Assembly (NCBI GenBank): GCA_027604005.1 | Contig: JADGJT010000009.1 | Span: 62,279 to 126,278, forward strand | Direction: 5' to 3' | Source: Dinochytrium kinnereticum | Taxonomy: Eukaryota > Chytridiomycota > Chytridiomycetes > Chytridiales > Chytridiaceae | Length of the DNA: 64,000 bases | Shown here: positions 36,676 through 50,600 of the stretch, one piece after another | Layout of the letters: every line of letters begins with the position of its first letter | Position numbering within the stretch: position 1 is the stretch's first letter | Made by a program: the position numbers and the translations under genes | The notes under the pieces: model-generated | Told to the model about the DNA's origin: nothing | The model's database searches: none | Seen by the model: only the letters and a program-made list of their open reading frames with translations

Positions 36676-37689
36676 CTTAAAACTTATGATAATCGTTATC
36701 TCTGTATCTTGAATCCCACAGCAAAATACTAAGGTTTCAAGTTCCTCTCAGGCTGCATGCAAAACCTCTCACAGATGCCGTGCCAAGAAATGAGCAGCTA
36801 TATCTAGAGAGTTTACTAGCGAGAGAATCTTGATGAAGCAGCACGGATATGGGCCGAATTTTGTGCTGAGGTCGAGGGCTGGGCCACTGGCTAGGGTTAG
36901 CACTCTCGGGGCAATCTTCCTTCCTTCCAACACCTACCGAGCTTTGGGTGAGTTTCTGTGCTGAATGAAGTGAAGGCCGTCGCAGATCAACCGTCGCTCC
37001 TCGCTGTCGACCTTGGATCTGTGCGAATGCCGTGCAGTAAGTTCAGGTGTTCAGGCGTTAGGGTTGTTGCTGAATGAGAACAACGTTCCACGAATAATAC
37101 ATGTATTGAGTATTGGGGGTTTGTCTCTCTATCTTTGGCCCCAACGGCCTCACATGAGTCCACCACCTCTGATTCAACCGCACCCCTAAAGCTCCTGGGC
37201 GTCGCATTCACGGGGATGAAATGGTGCATAAATCACCGTATCTTACTTAGGCTTCCTCCGCGTGTCAGGGCCGCATCTCATTTTTTGTTTATGTGATGGA
37301 CTCTTGGCCCTGACAATCAGCAGTGAGGCCCAAGCAGCTAGCTATATGGCAGATATTGAACATCCTAACGTCCGAAACCCTACCAGTGGAATTCACCATT
37401 GTGCTGGACTATTCAGATCCAGGTCCAGCAGCCTCTTATACAATCCGTGATTGGATCAAGAGAAGCTCAGATAATGGACGCATTGAATGAAAGATGCAGA
37501 GCCTGGGAACTTGACTGCTGGACTCATGATTCAGACTTTTCTATTGTGCTGTTTAAACCATCGTTTTACTCATCAAGAGTTTGAGGACGAAAGTTCACTC
37601 CTCCTTCAAGCGCCTTTCTCTTGAGGTCAAGGCAAAGCTCAGGATCTTGCCCCGTCTTATTGCAAGAAGCACAGCAGCACTTTAATCAA
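36676..37689. promoter_or_regulatory. Divergent intergenic region upstream of FAM72-like gene
   Basis: This 1014-bp region holds both leaders. Frames at 36987-37229 and 37262-37584 lack recognisable features, and any extra 5' exon of the FAM72-like gene would lie here. Confidence 0.4.
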
Positions 37690-38883
<1,194 letters not shown>

Positions 38884-39216
38884 TACCACTGACATGTTCT
38901 CCTTTCTGTTTTTCTTCTTTTCTTTAAAATAGCCTTCACTTTCTGCTGATAAGGAATCTTCACCTATACCCTCCATGTGCTTATCTTAATCCCCTTAGAC
39001 TTACACATTAATTATCGATCATTGCAAATATTGTTTTTTTATGTATCTTTTAACATGCCACATGCCAATGCCAATAAAAATGCAAAGAGGAATCATCGCA
39101 AGCGGAATACAGAAGAAGAATAGAGTGGATGCGCAGAGTGAGAAAAATACAAAAACAAAAAAATAAACAAACACGGAAATCTTAGAAGTGTAGAAAAATA
39201 AGAAAAGAACGTGGAC
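38884..39216. other. 3'-3' intergenic region
   Basis: This is AT-rich sequence with A runs between convergent genes. No feature was seen beyond possible polyadenylation signals. Confidence 0.45.
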
Positions 39217-42200
39217 TCAAAGATCCGTACGGCTCAACTCCTCAATCGCAATTGAGTCCATATGACTTCTAGAATCTAGAATCTCCAGGGTTTTACGGAC
39301 AGTTTTATCAACAATCGCCGATATCATATCTGCTGATATGAATGAAGACCGGGAATCCCTTGGATTTGAAATCAAAAGTGAACAAATAGAGAACGCTCCC
39401 GCTAATGCGAGTAGCCCGGTTAAAATAGCGCCGAGAACCAATAATGGTGACCGGGTGATGCCATCTGAAACAACGGCGAGGGACGTTTTGAAGCGATCTG
39501 TACGGATAGCCGGATGCCCAAACATCGCGAAAAGAGAATAGAGAATTAGGAACCACGGTGACTGCCCTAAAATCGATTCTTCGGGTCCTGAAGTCAAACT
39601 ATCCAAAGGCGCCACATCTCCGGGGATCTTTGTGACTCCAGTGCCTTGCGCGGGTGCATCTAACTTGTGGGTATTGCTGGAGGCCGTAGCAGAAGTGCCT
39701 TGTGGAGGGGCTGGAGACATGCCCCGTTGAGGAGACAATCTCTTTTTTTCCTCTACCTCTAACCTTTCGATCTCCTCCACCTCTCTTCGAAGCGGATGTT
39801 CTAATCCTATAGTCGAATCAGAGGTTTTCGGTTCCGCAAGATGGGAAATATCTTCCTCATCTTCCTCATCTGTTTCGAATTCTTCACTAAATTCTTCTCG
39901 ACTTATCGCTGGAGGGGGTAGAGGATGTGCCGCCAGGTAGTCCACAAGACAAGATTCTAGCTCCCGGTAGTAAACTCTCATTCCATCTGGTACGGCGACC
40001 TTTAGGACAGCTAAACATTGAATTAGCAAAAAGGTAGAGGGAGGGTAAAATAAACACGTAAAATCTTACACTGGATCCATGAGCTCTTTATAAACTCTAA
40101 ATCACAGGAAGCCTTTATTCTAGCTTCAGTTGCAGAAACCCTTGTGATGCAGACTTTCAAATGCGTGATGAATGTATTTCCAGAAGGAACATCAGGAGTA
40201 ATGCTCGACTGCTTGATACAGACGAATCCAATTGAGGGGCCATTCTGTCCCGCCTCCTTATGTTCTAGACTTTCCCTGACTTGACACCGCGTAGATTTCG
40301 GTCCAAGAGGATTCGATAGAGGAACAACATACTCTACATGCCTATGGCTCCCCAGATTAACCATATCGAGTTTACTTGCGCTTATTGGGGGGGACGGGGA
40401 GAGAGGAGATGTATGGCCGGCGGTGCATTGAGAGGCTAAGACGGCGTCTGATGATGAACCGGAGGCGTTCGATGGAGATTTAGTAGTGGAAGAAGCGTCG
40501 GGTGCATTCAGCCAATCGGTCAGGAGAAGATTCTGGCATTTGCGTTTCAACGTAATGAAGTCGCTAAAGAAGGGGCTCGAAGGCGTTGGAGTGAGATAAA
40601 GAAGCTCCCACAATCTGTCTACCGTTGTCTTGAAGGTCCCATTGAAGATCGGAACCATTTTCTTATGTACTTCATCGCAAGGGCATTTTGCTGAAGTGCT
40701 TGGGATTTGGTTTGGCATCGGTGTCTTCGCTACTGACCTGACCTTCTTCTTCTTTTTCTTGGGCTCGGTTTTACCAGATTCAACTGGCTTAACTAATCCT
40801 TGCGAAAAAGATTTGGTTGCTAAATCAGCCGAAAGGTCCTTTGTCCCTTCGACGTCATTGGTTGGTTTCTGAGTTGCTACCATAGAAGCCGCCTTACGGG
40901 ATATTGCATTATCCATGTGCGGTGTAAGATCAATCATAGGACTTGAGGGAGATGACGCCAGAGAATCTTCAGAAGATTGTGCAGATAGAGTCATTGCAGC
41001 TGGAGATCGACCACTTGAAGGGCGGTGCAAAGTAGCGTCATGCGGCAGCATACCCTTGTCTGGGCTAACGGTCGGTGATTTGGGCCTATAAGTTCCATCA
41101 AACTTAATTTGCGAAGAATTTACGGGATGCTTTTGAAACACGATATGCTGGTTCCTCATTCCTACTATCGACGACGGAGAACTTGAGGCCCCAACAAGAC
41201 CGTGTAATGATGAATGCGAAGTCGCCGATCCAGGTCCCGATGATCCACCTACACTTGACTCTTCAGATAATGCCGGACTACCTGGGATGGATTCGGCTAG
41301 GTCTGCTAGACCTTTCGTCATAGCTACCCCAGAAAGGCGTCTTTCAACCGGAAAGTTAAGTGTAACTGACTGGGAACTTGGTGAAGTATTCCTTCCAGAT
41401 GCCGCAAAAAAGGCATCTTTGGAATTTAGCGGTAAATCCTGGGAGCCATCATAGTCTCTTGAAGATTTTCGTGAGGGCGACTTAATTTCTGAGGAGGTAG
41501 GTCCCCTTTCTCTCTCAAACCCTTCCCGAAGCGAAACTGACACCGGAGAAGGAAACTTTCCGACAGCCGTTATCTTCTCTGAACTTAACCCCTCGCCTCC
41601 TTCCTCAACGACAAGCTTGCCCATCTCATCAATCAATGCACTTGCAAATCGATTTGTATATGTCTTTGGTTGAAGCACATCTAACTCCGTTGCGGAACCC
41701 ATAGATGCTTTTGCAATGGAGGGCGGTGTTGGATCGCCCAGTTCAACCTTCATGTTCTCGAAAGGTAGTTTTAAAGGCTCAACAGGGGCCAAGGTGCTGG
41801 AAGACGTTGAGGGAGCTCGCTCCGGTAGAGCCGCCTCCTCGGGGGGTATAATAGATGACGTCGATGTAGCGGGGAGTTCTTCTCTGGTAGAATCTTCCTG
41901 ACTATTGATTGAAACCTCCTCGCCTTCTAAGACTGCAGCTGAACGAAATGTCCTCATCCTTATACTTCTACTTGGACCGCCCCAGGCCTTTGTAATAGCC
42001 TCATAGGTTGCATCACGTTGGATGAAGCTCGCGAAAAAGTACTACCCAACGCGTCAAGGTCGAATTAGTTACAATACATTTAGAAAAGAAGAGACGAAAA
42101 CAACGGGACAGGTGGTTATCAAATACTTAAAATTATAACACAAACATTTGTCCCAGATACCATAACTATCTCGATAGCATTTGGGATTATGCCGCCGACA

Positions 42201-43916
42201 CTCCTCTTATTGATAGTATGAATGTCGTCAAAGTCAAGATTAAGAGATTGCGTCCATCCGAATATATTCGAGTTAAAGCAGACACGGCGATTTGATAAAT
42301 ACATGCGCCCTTGCATCAATACCTCTTTTTGCCAAGCGCAATTGTATTCTAATTAGGAAGACATTAGACATGGCGAATACTGTTTAAATAAATAAAGTAG
42401 AAGAGGGATGAGTTCATGATGACTACAAACCATCGATCAAAAACTCGTCTTTTGGAACAGTTGGAAAAAGATCATGCCACTCATGATTCTTCTTCCGACT
42501 GGCAAGAACAGGGTCGTCTACGGCTCCTGATGACCCTACTAGCAAAAAAGTTGTGGCTCCAGAAAGTATAGCGGCAACCTCGTTAGCCCGAGTGGTCCCT
42601 CCATCCCCCGATTCAAACTCAGAGCTTGATGACGAGGAAGTTCCCGATAGGCTGTAGCGATACCGTTGGCTGGCAGTGTTGGCAGATATAAAAGGTTTTG
42701 ACGGACGTCGGGCAAGGATCGGTTCTGCTGAGGATGAAGATATAGGCGCGGGAGATCCGGCTATTGATGGGGATTTGCCATTTATAGATCCGTCGGTCAC
42801 AGCTGGTGTGGTTGGAAGCCCTTCTTCTGGAAGAGGAGATACGGATGACGGCAGGATATTCTCTTCAACTTCAGGCTGGCCAGATTTATCCATGTTCGCT
42901 CCCTCTTGAAACGAAGGGGGACCACTTCGAGTCCGATCGCGTTGAGGAGGAGCTCCCTCCTCCAGCAAAGAAGCTTGCGAGACCTTCGCTGGCACGTTTG
43001 CCTCCTTCCCAGGATAGTGCTGAACTCTCTGAGAGGGAGGCGAGGGTTTGGAGAGTCCCGACATGGAAATAACGCGCCTAACAGAACGCTCCACTTGGCT
43101 TAACGAGCTAAGAGTACTCGAAACAAAATCGATCCCACCAGATTCTTTTCCAGACAATTTGCTTTCATTCGATAATGGTTGGTTTGAGCTAGAAGATGCT
43201 TTTATAACCTCAGGATCATCCTTTCCGGGATATGGCGGGAAGCCTTTAGTTGGCAATGTCGCGTCGATCATACTGTCTCCAGATTTAGAAGAGAGAATCG
43301 GTGGTTGGGGAAGGGGATGAGAGGGCAATGACGATGAAACAATAGCAGATGGTTCTGATGTATCATTGCTTGGTGTGCCAGCAAGTGGGGTGGAATAGGC
43401 TTCGATGTGGGACGGAGTAAGAGGTGAAGAATTGGCGGATTCCTCATTCGTCAAAGGTGGTGGAGATATTTGAGAAACATCAAGATTGGAAGCCCGTGCC
43501 TCCCCATCCAGTTTATTACCGGTAGGTTCTTGCAACGGCGTTTCCAGCAAAGTGGGAAAAGACGATGGAGGCTCATGGGCAGAAAAGTCTGGATGAGTTT
43601 CACCGTCACTGTCTCGCATGAACTGTAAAGGATCCGTAAGAGAAGGCTCAGGCGTCAAAAGAACACTGCTCGAGCGATCCATGGCGCTGATGCTGCCGCA
43701 ATGAGTGGGCTCGCCCATCTCGATACTCAAGCCCTTTACTGGTGATGGCGAACGACTCCGCGGTGAAATAGAGTCACCAGCCTCATTTTCCTTTTTCTTC
43801 ACGTCTAAAATCTCTGTCTGCCATGCACGGGCAGGCGACGAGCCTATCGCCAGGGCTTCCCGAACTCTTTGGCTTTGGCCATATTCGTCAGTATCAGCAA
43901 CTACCAGCTCATCCAT
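39217..43916 (-). CDS. GRAM-VASt sterol transfer protein (LAM/Aster-like)
   Basis: Four exons in phase, complement(42431-43916, 42146-42348, 40070-42041, 39217-40010), give 1484 aa. Residues 1-480 are Ser/Pro-rich and disordered. A GRAM domain spans about 480-600: FLIDEYNCAWQKEVLMQGRM, YLSNRRVCFNSNIFGW, then YFFASFIQRDATYEAI. A second disordered linker runs to about 1020. The VASt domain follows (VPIFNGTFKTTVDRLWELLY, HRHVEYVVPLSNPLGPKSTR, CQVRESLEH, ARIKASCDLEFIKSSW). Near the C-terminus come two hydrophobic segments (SPWFLILYSLFAMFG and LLVLGAILTGLLALAGAFSI), the second a likely ER anchor. The family moves sterol between ER and plasma membrane at contact sites. No BAR or PH domain is seen, unlike yeast Lam1/Lam3. 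The start at 43916 is the first in-frame ATG; the frame stays open to about 43980, where an acceptor-like site means extra 5' exons cannot be excluded. Confidence 0.88.
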
Positions 43917-44164
43917 GACAAGCCCCGCCGTGCCAAAAGCTAGAACTCCGCGATTCACAAAAAGCCCGATGAGTTCCAAGCTGACCTAGCAAGGACGGGT
44001 CAGGTAATGGCCCTATGGTGGGGAGAATTGCAGTAAGCGTCCTTTACGAAAAAGATCCCAAAGAACAAGTTTCGAGAGTGTCTGGTGGTTCTGATGGAAG
44101 TCGAGTTCCCACAAATATGGATCGGAGCAGTGACAACGGCGTGTGAGTGCGGAGGAGAGTAGCA

Positions 44165-45469
44165 ATGGCACCCTCAGAAAAGGTCGATGGCCAAGTCACC
44201 CCAGACGCTTCCCACAACTGGCAAGAGGATGATGTAAGAGCCGGCTGAGATAATCACAGAGTGAGATAAGACACTGCCAGGCTAAAGCGATCTAATTCAC
44301 CCACAACGTCGTAAGGGTCAGTAGGTGTGAGGCCAAACAACACCACCAAGGTGAGCTTCCAAGAAAATCAGGCGATTGAAATTGAAATTTGTCGTGGCTT
44401 GGACTCATGGACTCAGCAGATCTAACTCAGGGGGTTGTGACCCTCGACGGCGTCATGAACTTCCGAGATGCTGGCGTCGGCAAGATGTCAAATGACGGCA
44501 GGTAGGTTGTTTGATATCTCTATATCCGCGGTCAGAAGTTAATCTTGCATGCATGCCTTGAAGGGCCGTGCGAAAGGGCATGATCTATAGGTCGGCCACC
44601 ACAGATGTCGCCTCCAAGAATGACATTCAACGCATTGTCAAGGAGATTGGTGTAAACACTATCTTGGACCTTCGATCGGCCTCGGAGCTCAGGTCGCAAC
44701 AAAAGAGGGCCGTCCAACCAGAAGGTTACAATAGTGCAGGGTCTGATCTACCCCTTAAAAGCTACTATGCTCTGTTTGACAGCATGCCTGGCGGGGTGCA
44801 TCCAGGGAGAAATCGATTTGATATTGATGTTATCAAACCCATGAGGAATGCTATCTGGGCAACGCTAAACATCTGGGTCAGGGTCTGGGCCATCATTTTG
44901 ATGCTGCTTTGTCGTTTTAAGGACGCCCAAAAGTACCTTATCAAAAACTCGATTTTGGAAAAGGAAGGTCTGCTGGGCCTTAACAAGACCCTCTTAATGC
45001 ATAGCAAGAATGAGATTAGGAAGGTGTTCTCCATTCTTATTGAGCCCAGATCCTATCCAGTTGTTATACATTGCTCGGCCGGAAAAGACCGGACTGGACT
45101 TATCATTGGTATGTAAATTAATTCATTTTGCGGACTGTCCGGCCTCAACTCATCCTTCCCTCCACTTAAGCTATCCTGCTTGCTTCTCTGGATGTGCCCG
45201 AACCCGCCATCGTCTATGACTATACTTTTTCGGGTAAACTTTTGAAAGATAATTATGACAGGATTGTTGGTGAGGCGGCCAAAATGGGTCTCTCCGAGCA
45301 GTTTGCCGACGTTCCACCGGAAGTCATGCGCGGCACACTCGAATTTATTCGTGAGGAGTTCGGCAGTGTCAATGAGTACTTGACTGAGCTCGGAATATCG
45401 TCAGGGGAGAGGCAGAGGATGAAGGATTTCCTGTTGACTTCCAACAAAAATGGGAGTTCTGCACAATGA
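44165..45469 (+). CDS. Tyrosine phosphatase (Tyr_phosphatase3 / DSP-like)
   Basis: Four exons (44165-44233, 44431-44501, 44564-45108, 45171-45469) give 327 aa. The N-terminal hallmark is VVTLDGVMNFRDAG, then GMIYRSATTDVASKNDIQRI and NTILDLRSASELRSQ. The catalytic loop is VIHCSAGKDRTG (HC-x5-R) at about residue 225, and the general-acid region is less clear. After it come ALLASLDVPEPAIV-type helices and a charged C-terminus (MRGTLEFIREEFGSV). The middle contains an unusual hydrophobic stretch, LNIWVRVWAIILMLL, which could be a buried helix or membrane contact. Substrates in this family are phosphotyrosine or phosphoinositides, and neither can be chosen here. An alternative start is the ATG at 44407, 24 nt upstream of the second exon's acceptor. 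The upstream exon is preferred because MAPSEKVDGQVTPD splices in phase at GATGAT/GTAAGA. Confidence 0.8.
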
Positions 45470-45481
45470 CCTCAGATACAT

Positions 45482-47381
45482 TCACAAAAATGACCTTCTA
45501 TAATAATACAAAAACTCCTGCGCAATAGATGGAACATCATTGCCAAACTTTTTCTCTACGAAGTTATGCAGCCTCTTCGAAATGCCAGCATTCGAATCTA
45601 GCTCTAGAACTCCCAACTTTGGGCAAGACATGATAATCAATTCAACGGCCTCATCAGTGACAAGGGGACCGCAACCGTTAAAAGACAGTGCAGTCGCATT
45701 CTTGCATTCCACAGCGACCGCTTCCAGCAACCGATTCGTAATGTCGCAAAACGTGATGGCTATGGTAGATATCTGACTTCCTCGCAATTGGACCCATTCC
45801 AATATTGGCCTTTCTGTAATGGTATCATGACCGTCCAGATACATTGCCCTTAGCGCCGGGCAGTTTGCGACAAGGCTGTGGACAGCACGATCTGTAAGAT
45901 GCTGCCGAAATCCAAAGGCGACAGCCTCTAAAGTAGAGCTGCAGACTCTTGCCAGGTGATCGAGGGATCTGTCCGTAAGCTTTTCGCAACCGTTGATTCC
46001 AACAATTCTGAGGTTAGGGCATCCATCAATAAGAACAGCAAAGGCTTCGTGATCCAGATCACTGCAATCTCGAAGAAAAAGTTCCCGAAGGCTTGGAAAA
46101 TGGGGCCGTGCCTCCAAAACCGTGGCACTGTTAACACCTTCATCGGAGAGATCAAGATGGAGTAGCGTTTCTAAGCGATGTGATAGTATGGGGACGTGGT
46201 AAGTGAAGATCTTCAAGTGAAGGTAGAGGCTTTGGAGGGATGGTAGAGATTGAATCACTTCTCTGGCAAGGCCTGAATCGAATTCTCCCCATCTCCACCC
46301 CGTCGGTCTCGTGGCAGACAGAGGAGTGTCTAGATCATCTTTGAGATTTGCCAAACTGGCCCCTTTGACTGGACTCTCGAGTTCAAGCTCTTTTATCAAA
46401 GGCCCAAGGGTTGGCGAATCATTGAGAAGGCCCAAAAGTTTGATCAAACGCATCGACATTTCGTGGTGGGAAGAACGCGAGATTCGCTAGATGAAAATAT
46501 CATTTGAAAAAGGTACGTGTGGTTTTTTAGAATCAGAGTAGATGTACAAAAACAAATATAGCTTGACTAACCAAGAATCCCCAAAGCCTCTCTCGAGCAG
46601 GGCCACCTATGGCTTTCCCAGCCAGAGCCATGTTCATCAAATCATCTACATTGTTGATGTATGAGACCGCCATCCATAAAATGTCAGGAGAGAAGGGTAG
46701 AGATCGGCGAGCCAATGGTCCAGTAGCGCAACCACTGATATCAGACCGTGTAGAAGTCGAACCCCAATCATTCAAGGCCAGTCCATCACCATTTACGGCC
46801 GCTTTTACAGGCTTTCTAATGTTTAGCACAAGTTCTGTCATGCGCAACGACGATTCAACAGATCGCAAAAGGTCCGGAGTAGAGCCCCCATCCAATGTCG
46901 CTCCATTCCCTCTCCCGACCTTAACTCCGGACGACACTATCACTTTTCGAAGTTGCCTCAGTACTTTCTGAGATCGTTTCAGAGCAATATTAGACAATGC
47001 AAGGATACAGCTCTCTGGCGTTGGTTTGGAGATTTCCGCTTCGGGTTTGGCTTGATGTAGAACCAATGCTGCAGGTGGCCTGTCATTCCTTTGAGATGCA
47101 GTGGAAGACCCTCGATTTGCCACACGGGAAGTGGTCGTATGATTTGGAGAAAGGTGGGGGGGGGGACGCGGATATGTTGACAGCAGATGGTGGCCCACAG
47201 TGGTTAAAAAGTATGGGTCAGATAGAAAGTCGTAGCTATTGAATGCTCCAGCAGCAAGGTTTTCGCCTTCATCCCCATATTCATCTTCTTCAAATGCATC
47301 ACTAAGGCCATCATCGTCATTGCCCTCCTCGGCATCCGAAGCATTCACTCCAGGCTCATCGTCATCCCGATCAGCCTTCAT
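45482..47381 (-). CDS. F-box / leucine-rich-repeat protein
   Basis: Two exons, complement(46572-47381, 45482-46486), give 604 aa. Residues 1-55 are strongly acidic (DDDEPGVNASDAEEGNDDDG). An F-box lies at about 228-268 (PFSPDILWMAVSYINNVDDL, MNMALAGKAIGGPARERLW). From about 290 onward, seven or more LRRs of the cysteine-containing F-box type follow (SLRELFLRDCSDLDHEAF, CPNLRIVGINGCEKLTDRSL, CKNATALSFNGCGPLVTDEA, CPKLGVLELDSNAGIS). The F-box would bind Skp1 in an SCF ubiquitin ligase and the LRR solenoid would pick the substrate, which is not predictable. Its stop codon is only 12 bp from that of the phosphatase on the other strand. It is divergent from CFAP57 with 292 bp between starts. Confidence 0.85.
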
Positions 47382-47673
47382 ACTGTAAATATTTTCAGAA
47401 CAACAATTTCTTCGTTTTGTTCATAAACAAAGGCTTTCAACGCAAGGCTTCAGTGCACCAGTGAGCTAAGCATAGAAGCGTCACCGCCGCTGCTGGGTTC
47501 CTGAAAACATTCGAGCGTATCACTTTGTCTGAGACTCCTAAGGCAGTGTTGTGCAGAAGACTACGAAATCCAAACACTAGAATCACAACACTCTGGTGGC
47601 TGGAAAGGCATTCAGAAAGATCAACTGTGCGTCGCCTTCTCACGCCTTTAAGTGGCAATAGCTGGGCTGAACC

Positions 47674-50600
47674 ATGTCGATTGCATCTGTGGCCCATAGG
47701 TATCCTACCGTCGTCACCTTGACAAGTGTACTTGCTGACAAGTCTCCTCTACTGTCAGCCATGTCTTTGGCATTAGCCCATCGCAGTCCAAGGAGACCGT
47801 CTTTTACGTCGATGAGAATACCGTCCTATACTTTTCAGGATGCAACGTTGTCGGTATGTCTGCCACGCCTTACCCTTTATTGTGGGGCAACAAGCACCTG
47901 ATATGCGCTTTTATTGATAGTGGCGGACATGGACTCCCGGTCCCAAAAGTTCTTCCCAGCGACAGAAAAGGCGGAAGGGATCGCTGCAGTTATGATTTCA
48001 CCTGATCGTCATGTTTTTGCGGTTTCGGAAAGAGCGGCGAAGCCTGCCATAAATATCTATGATCTGCATAGCTTTCGGAAGAGGAGGACGCTTTACCCCA
48101 CCAACGAATCGCAAGGCACAGCAAGGGTATGCTCAAATATTTATTGCGACTATATTATTTTGATGTATTTTGATCTTTCCAATCTAACGTTGTTAATTTT
48201 GAAAAATCCTGGTTTACAAGGAATTCGTATCTATGGCCTTTTCTTCTGATACCAGATACCTGGCTGCCCAGCTCGGAGGCCCAGAATGGCTTCTTCATTA
48301 TTACGCTTGGGAGAAAGGAAAACTGATAGCAACAATCTGCACTCTTCCTCAACCCTCGACCTCTATACTGCCAGCAAAAATCCCAACGATCGAGCAACCC
48401 GAAACTCCTCCCTCCTCCGCAACAAGGACCACAGTCCAGGATCGAAACGGTCAGGGAAACGGGAGAAGCTCAAGTATTATTGGAAGTGGCCCGTACTTTA
48501 CAGGAACTTATCCTCGGGGAGTGCCACCTGTGGGGGGCTCCATCATTCAGATTAGTATCTGCCCAACGGATGGATGTCAAATTGGGGTTTTAAGTAACAG
48601 ATTCCTTAAAATTTACCATTATTTTGAGGGGGCATTTCAGTTAAGTAATCCGCGGATGCCACCTTTTAAAGTAAGTTTTAAAGAACGATGCTTTCTTTTT
48701 TTTCAATTCAGTTATCATTTTCTGCTGTCACGTTTTCTCACATTTAAACTATAAAGGAACTACGATGTCATGCCTGGCTTCAAAACGAGCGTATCGCCGT
48801 AGGAACCTCTGAAGCCACTATTCTTATCCTTTTCAATAACGAATTGATTGCCGAGCTCCAATACGGCACCCAAATCCCTCCCACTGTGAATAACAACCAC
48901 CATCACCACTCCTCAGCTCTGACTCATGCGATGCATCACACGACACACATCACTGGCACAACAGGAAACACAGCCGCTCACCCTATCATTCCATCCGTGA
49001 ATATAATTGTTAGCATTGGGCGTGGTTTTTTGGTGGCTGGTGTTGGTGGTGCTGTTGAGGTATTTGAAAAGTATGTAGATTCTTCGTCAGGGAAGGGAGA
49101 ATCGTATAAAATGATGTGGAAGCTGCCTTTGCCGGATGAAAATCATGTTGTTCGGTCGATGGCTGTGAGTGGGTCGGAGGGTGGGCTCATCACCCTTCTA
49201 GAGTCAAATAGTTTGCTGAAGATACCTCTTACCTGGTCAGATTTTATAAAGGTATGGTGATCTTAACCGGATGATAATGATGGTGAATAGGGAGAAGACG
49301 TCAAATTCGAGCAGCTTTTCCAACCTTACCACCATGGAGCTATCACGGGGCTAGATCTTTGTTGTCGGAAACCTATTCTGGTGACTTGCAGCTCTGACCG
49401 ATCAATTCGTGTCTGGAATTATGTCACAGGTGTTTGCGAGCTTTGCAAATACTTTCCTGAAGAAGCTTACTCTGTATCGTTGCATCCATCCGGACTCTAC
49501 CTTCTTGTCGGATTCAGCGACAAATTAAGGCTTCTTAATGTTCTTATGGATGATTTCCGCCTTTTCAAAGAGTTTAGCATCAGAGGATGTCGAGAAGTAA
49601 GGCAAACCAGTATATTACAGTGCTAATCCGTCCTGCCCGTTAATAGTGTCGATTCTCGCATGGTGGTCATATCTTTGCTGCCGTTCATGGAAATATGATT
49701 CAACTCTACTCGACGTGGACATTTGATAATATAGGGAATCTTAAGGGCCATAATGGGAAAGTGCGGTCTCTTCACTGGACGCCTGATGATAACGTTCTCG
49801 TTTCGGCTGGTTCGGATGGGGCGGTTTACACCTGGCATGTGAAAGATTTGAAAAGAGAGAGCGAGCACATCCTTAAGAGCTGTAATTACACCAGTGCCGT
49901 ATGCAGTATAAATGGAAAAAGCGTTTATGCTGTAGGATCGGATAAAGTCCTAAAGGTGCCTTTTTTCTGCTGTTGTTTTGCAATATTTTAAAATGCTTTT
50001 TAGGAAATCAATGACTCTACTGTCACATGTCAAATGGAAACCAATGCTGTCTTGACACAAATAATCGTTTCTCACAATGGGAAGATGATGTTTGCAGGTA
50101 AGGAGATGACCTTTAAATATCAAACTGAATATGATATCAGGCACAATATCGGGTCAGATTCGATCCATGAAATTCCCGTTGACGGGTGACCCAGAGGATT
50201 ACCAAGAACACCAAGCACATTCAGCCGCTGTCACAAAACTTCGCATCTCCTATGACGATCAGTTTCTCTTCTCCATCGCAGAAGATGGATGTATGTACGT
50301 ATTTCGTATATCGGATAAAGATGATCGCGCTATGAAAAGGGAGAGGAGCCTGCAATTCGCTGACGAGGTTTGTTCACAGGATAAAGTGATTTGATTCCTT
50401 TTGTATTAACTCCTATAGATTTTGATCACGAAATCAGATCTTGAAGAGAAAACTATAGTTATGTCTGAGCTTCAGAGGTCCCTTGAGGAGCTTAAGCTTG
50501 AGCACGAATATCAGCTTCGGTTAAAAGACATGAACTTTAACGAAAAGTTGAAAGAGATCACCGAGAAATATTCCCAAGAGATTGAGGCGTTAAAAATCTC

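Noticed and set aside
43981..44408. Protein-like minus-strand frame upstream of the GRAM-VASt gene, possibly its N-terminus
   Set aside because: It contains no ATG and is the antisense of the phosphatase's first exon (MAPSEKVDGQVTPD), which has a better gene model.
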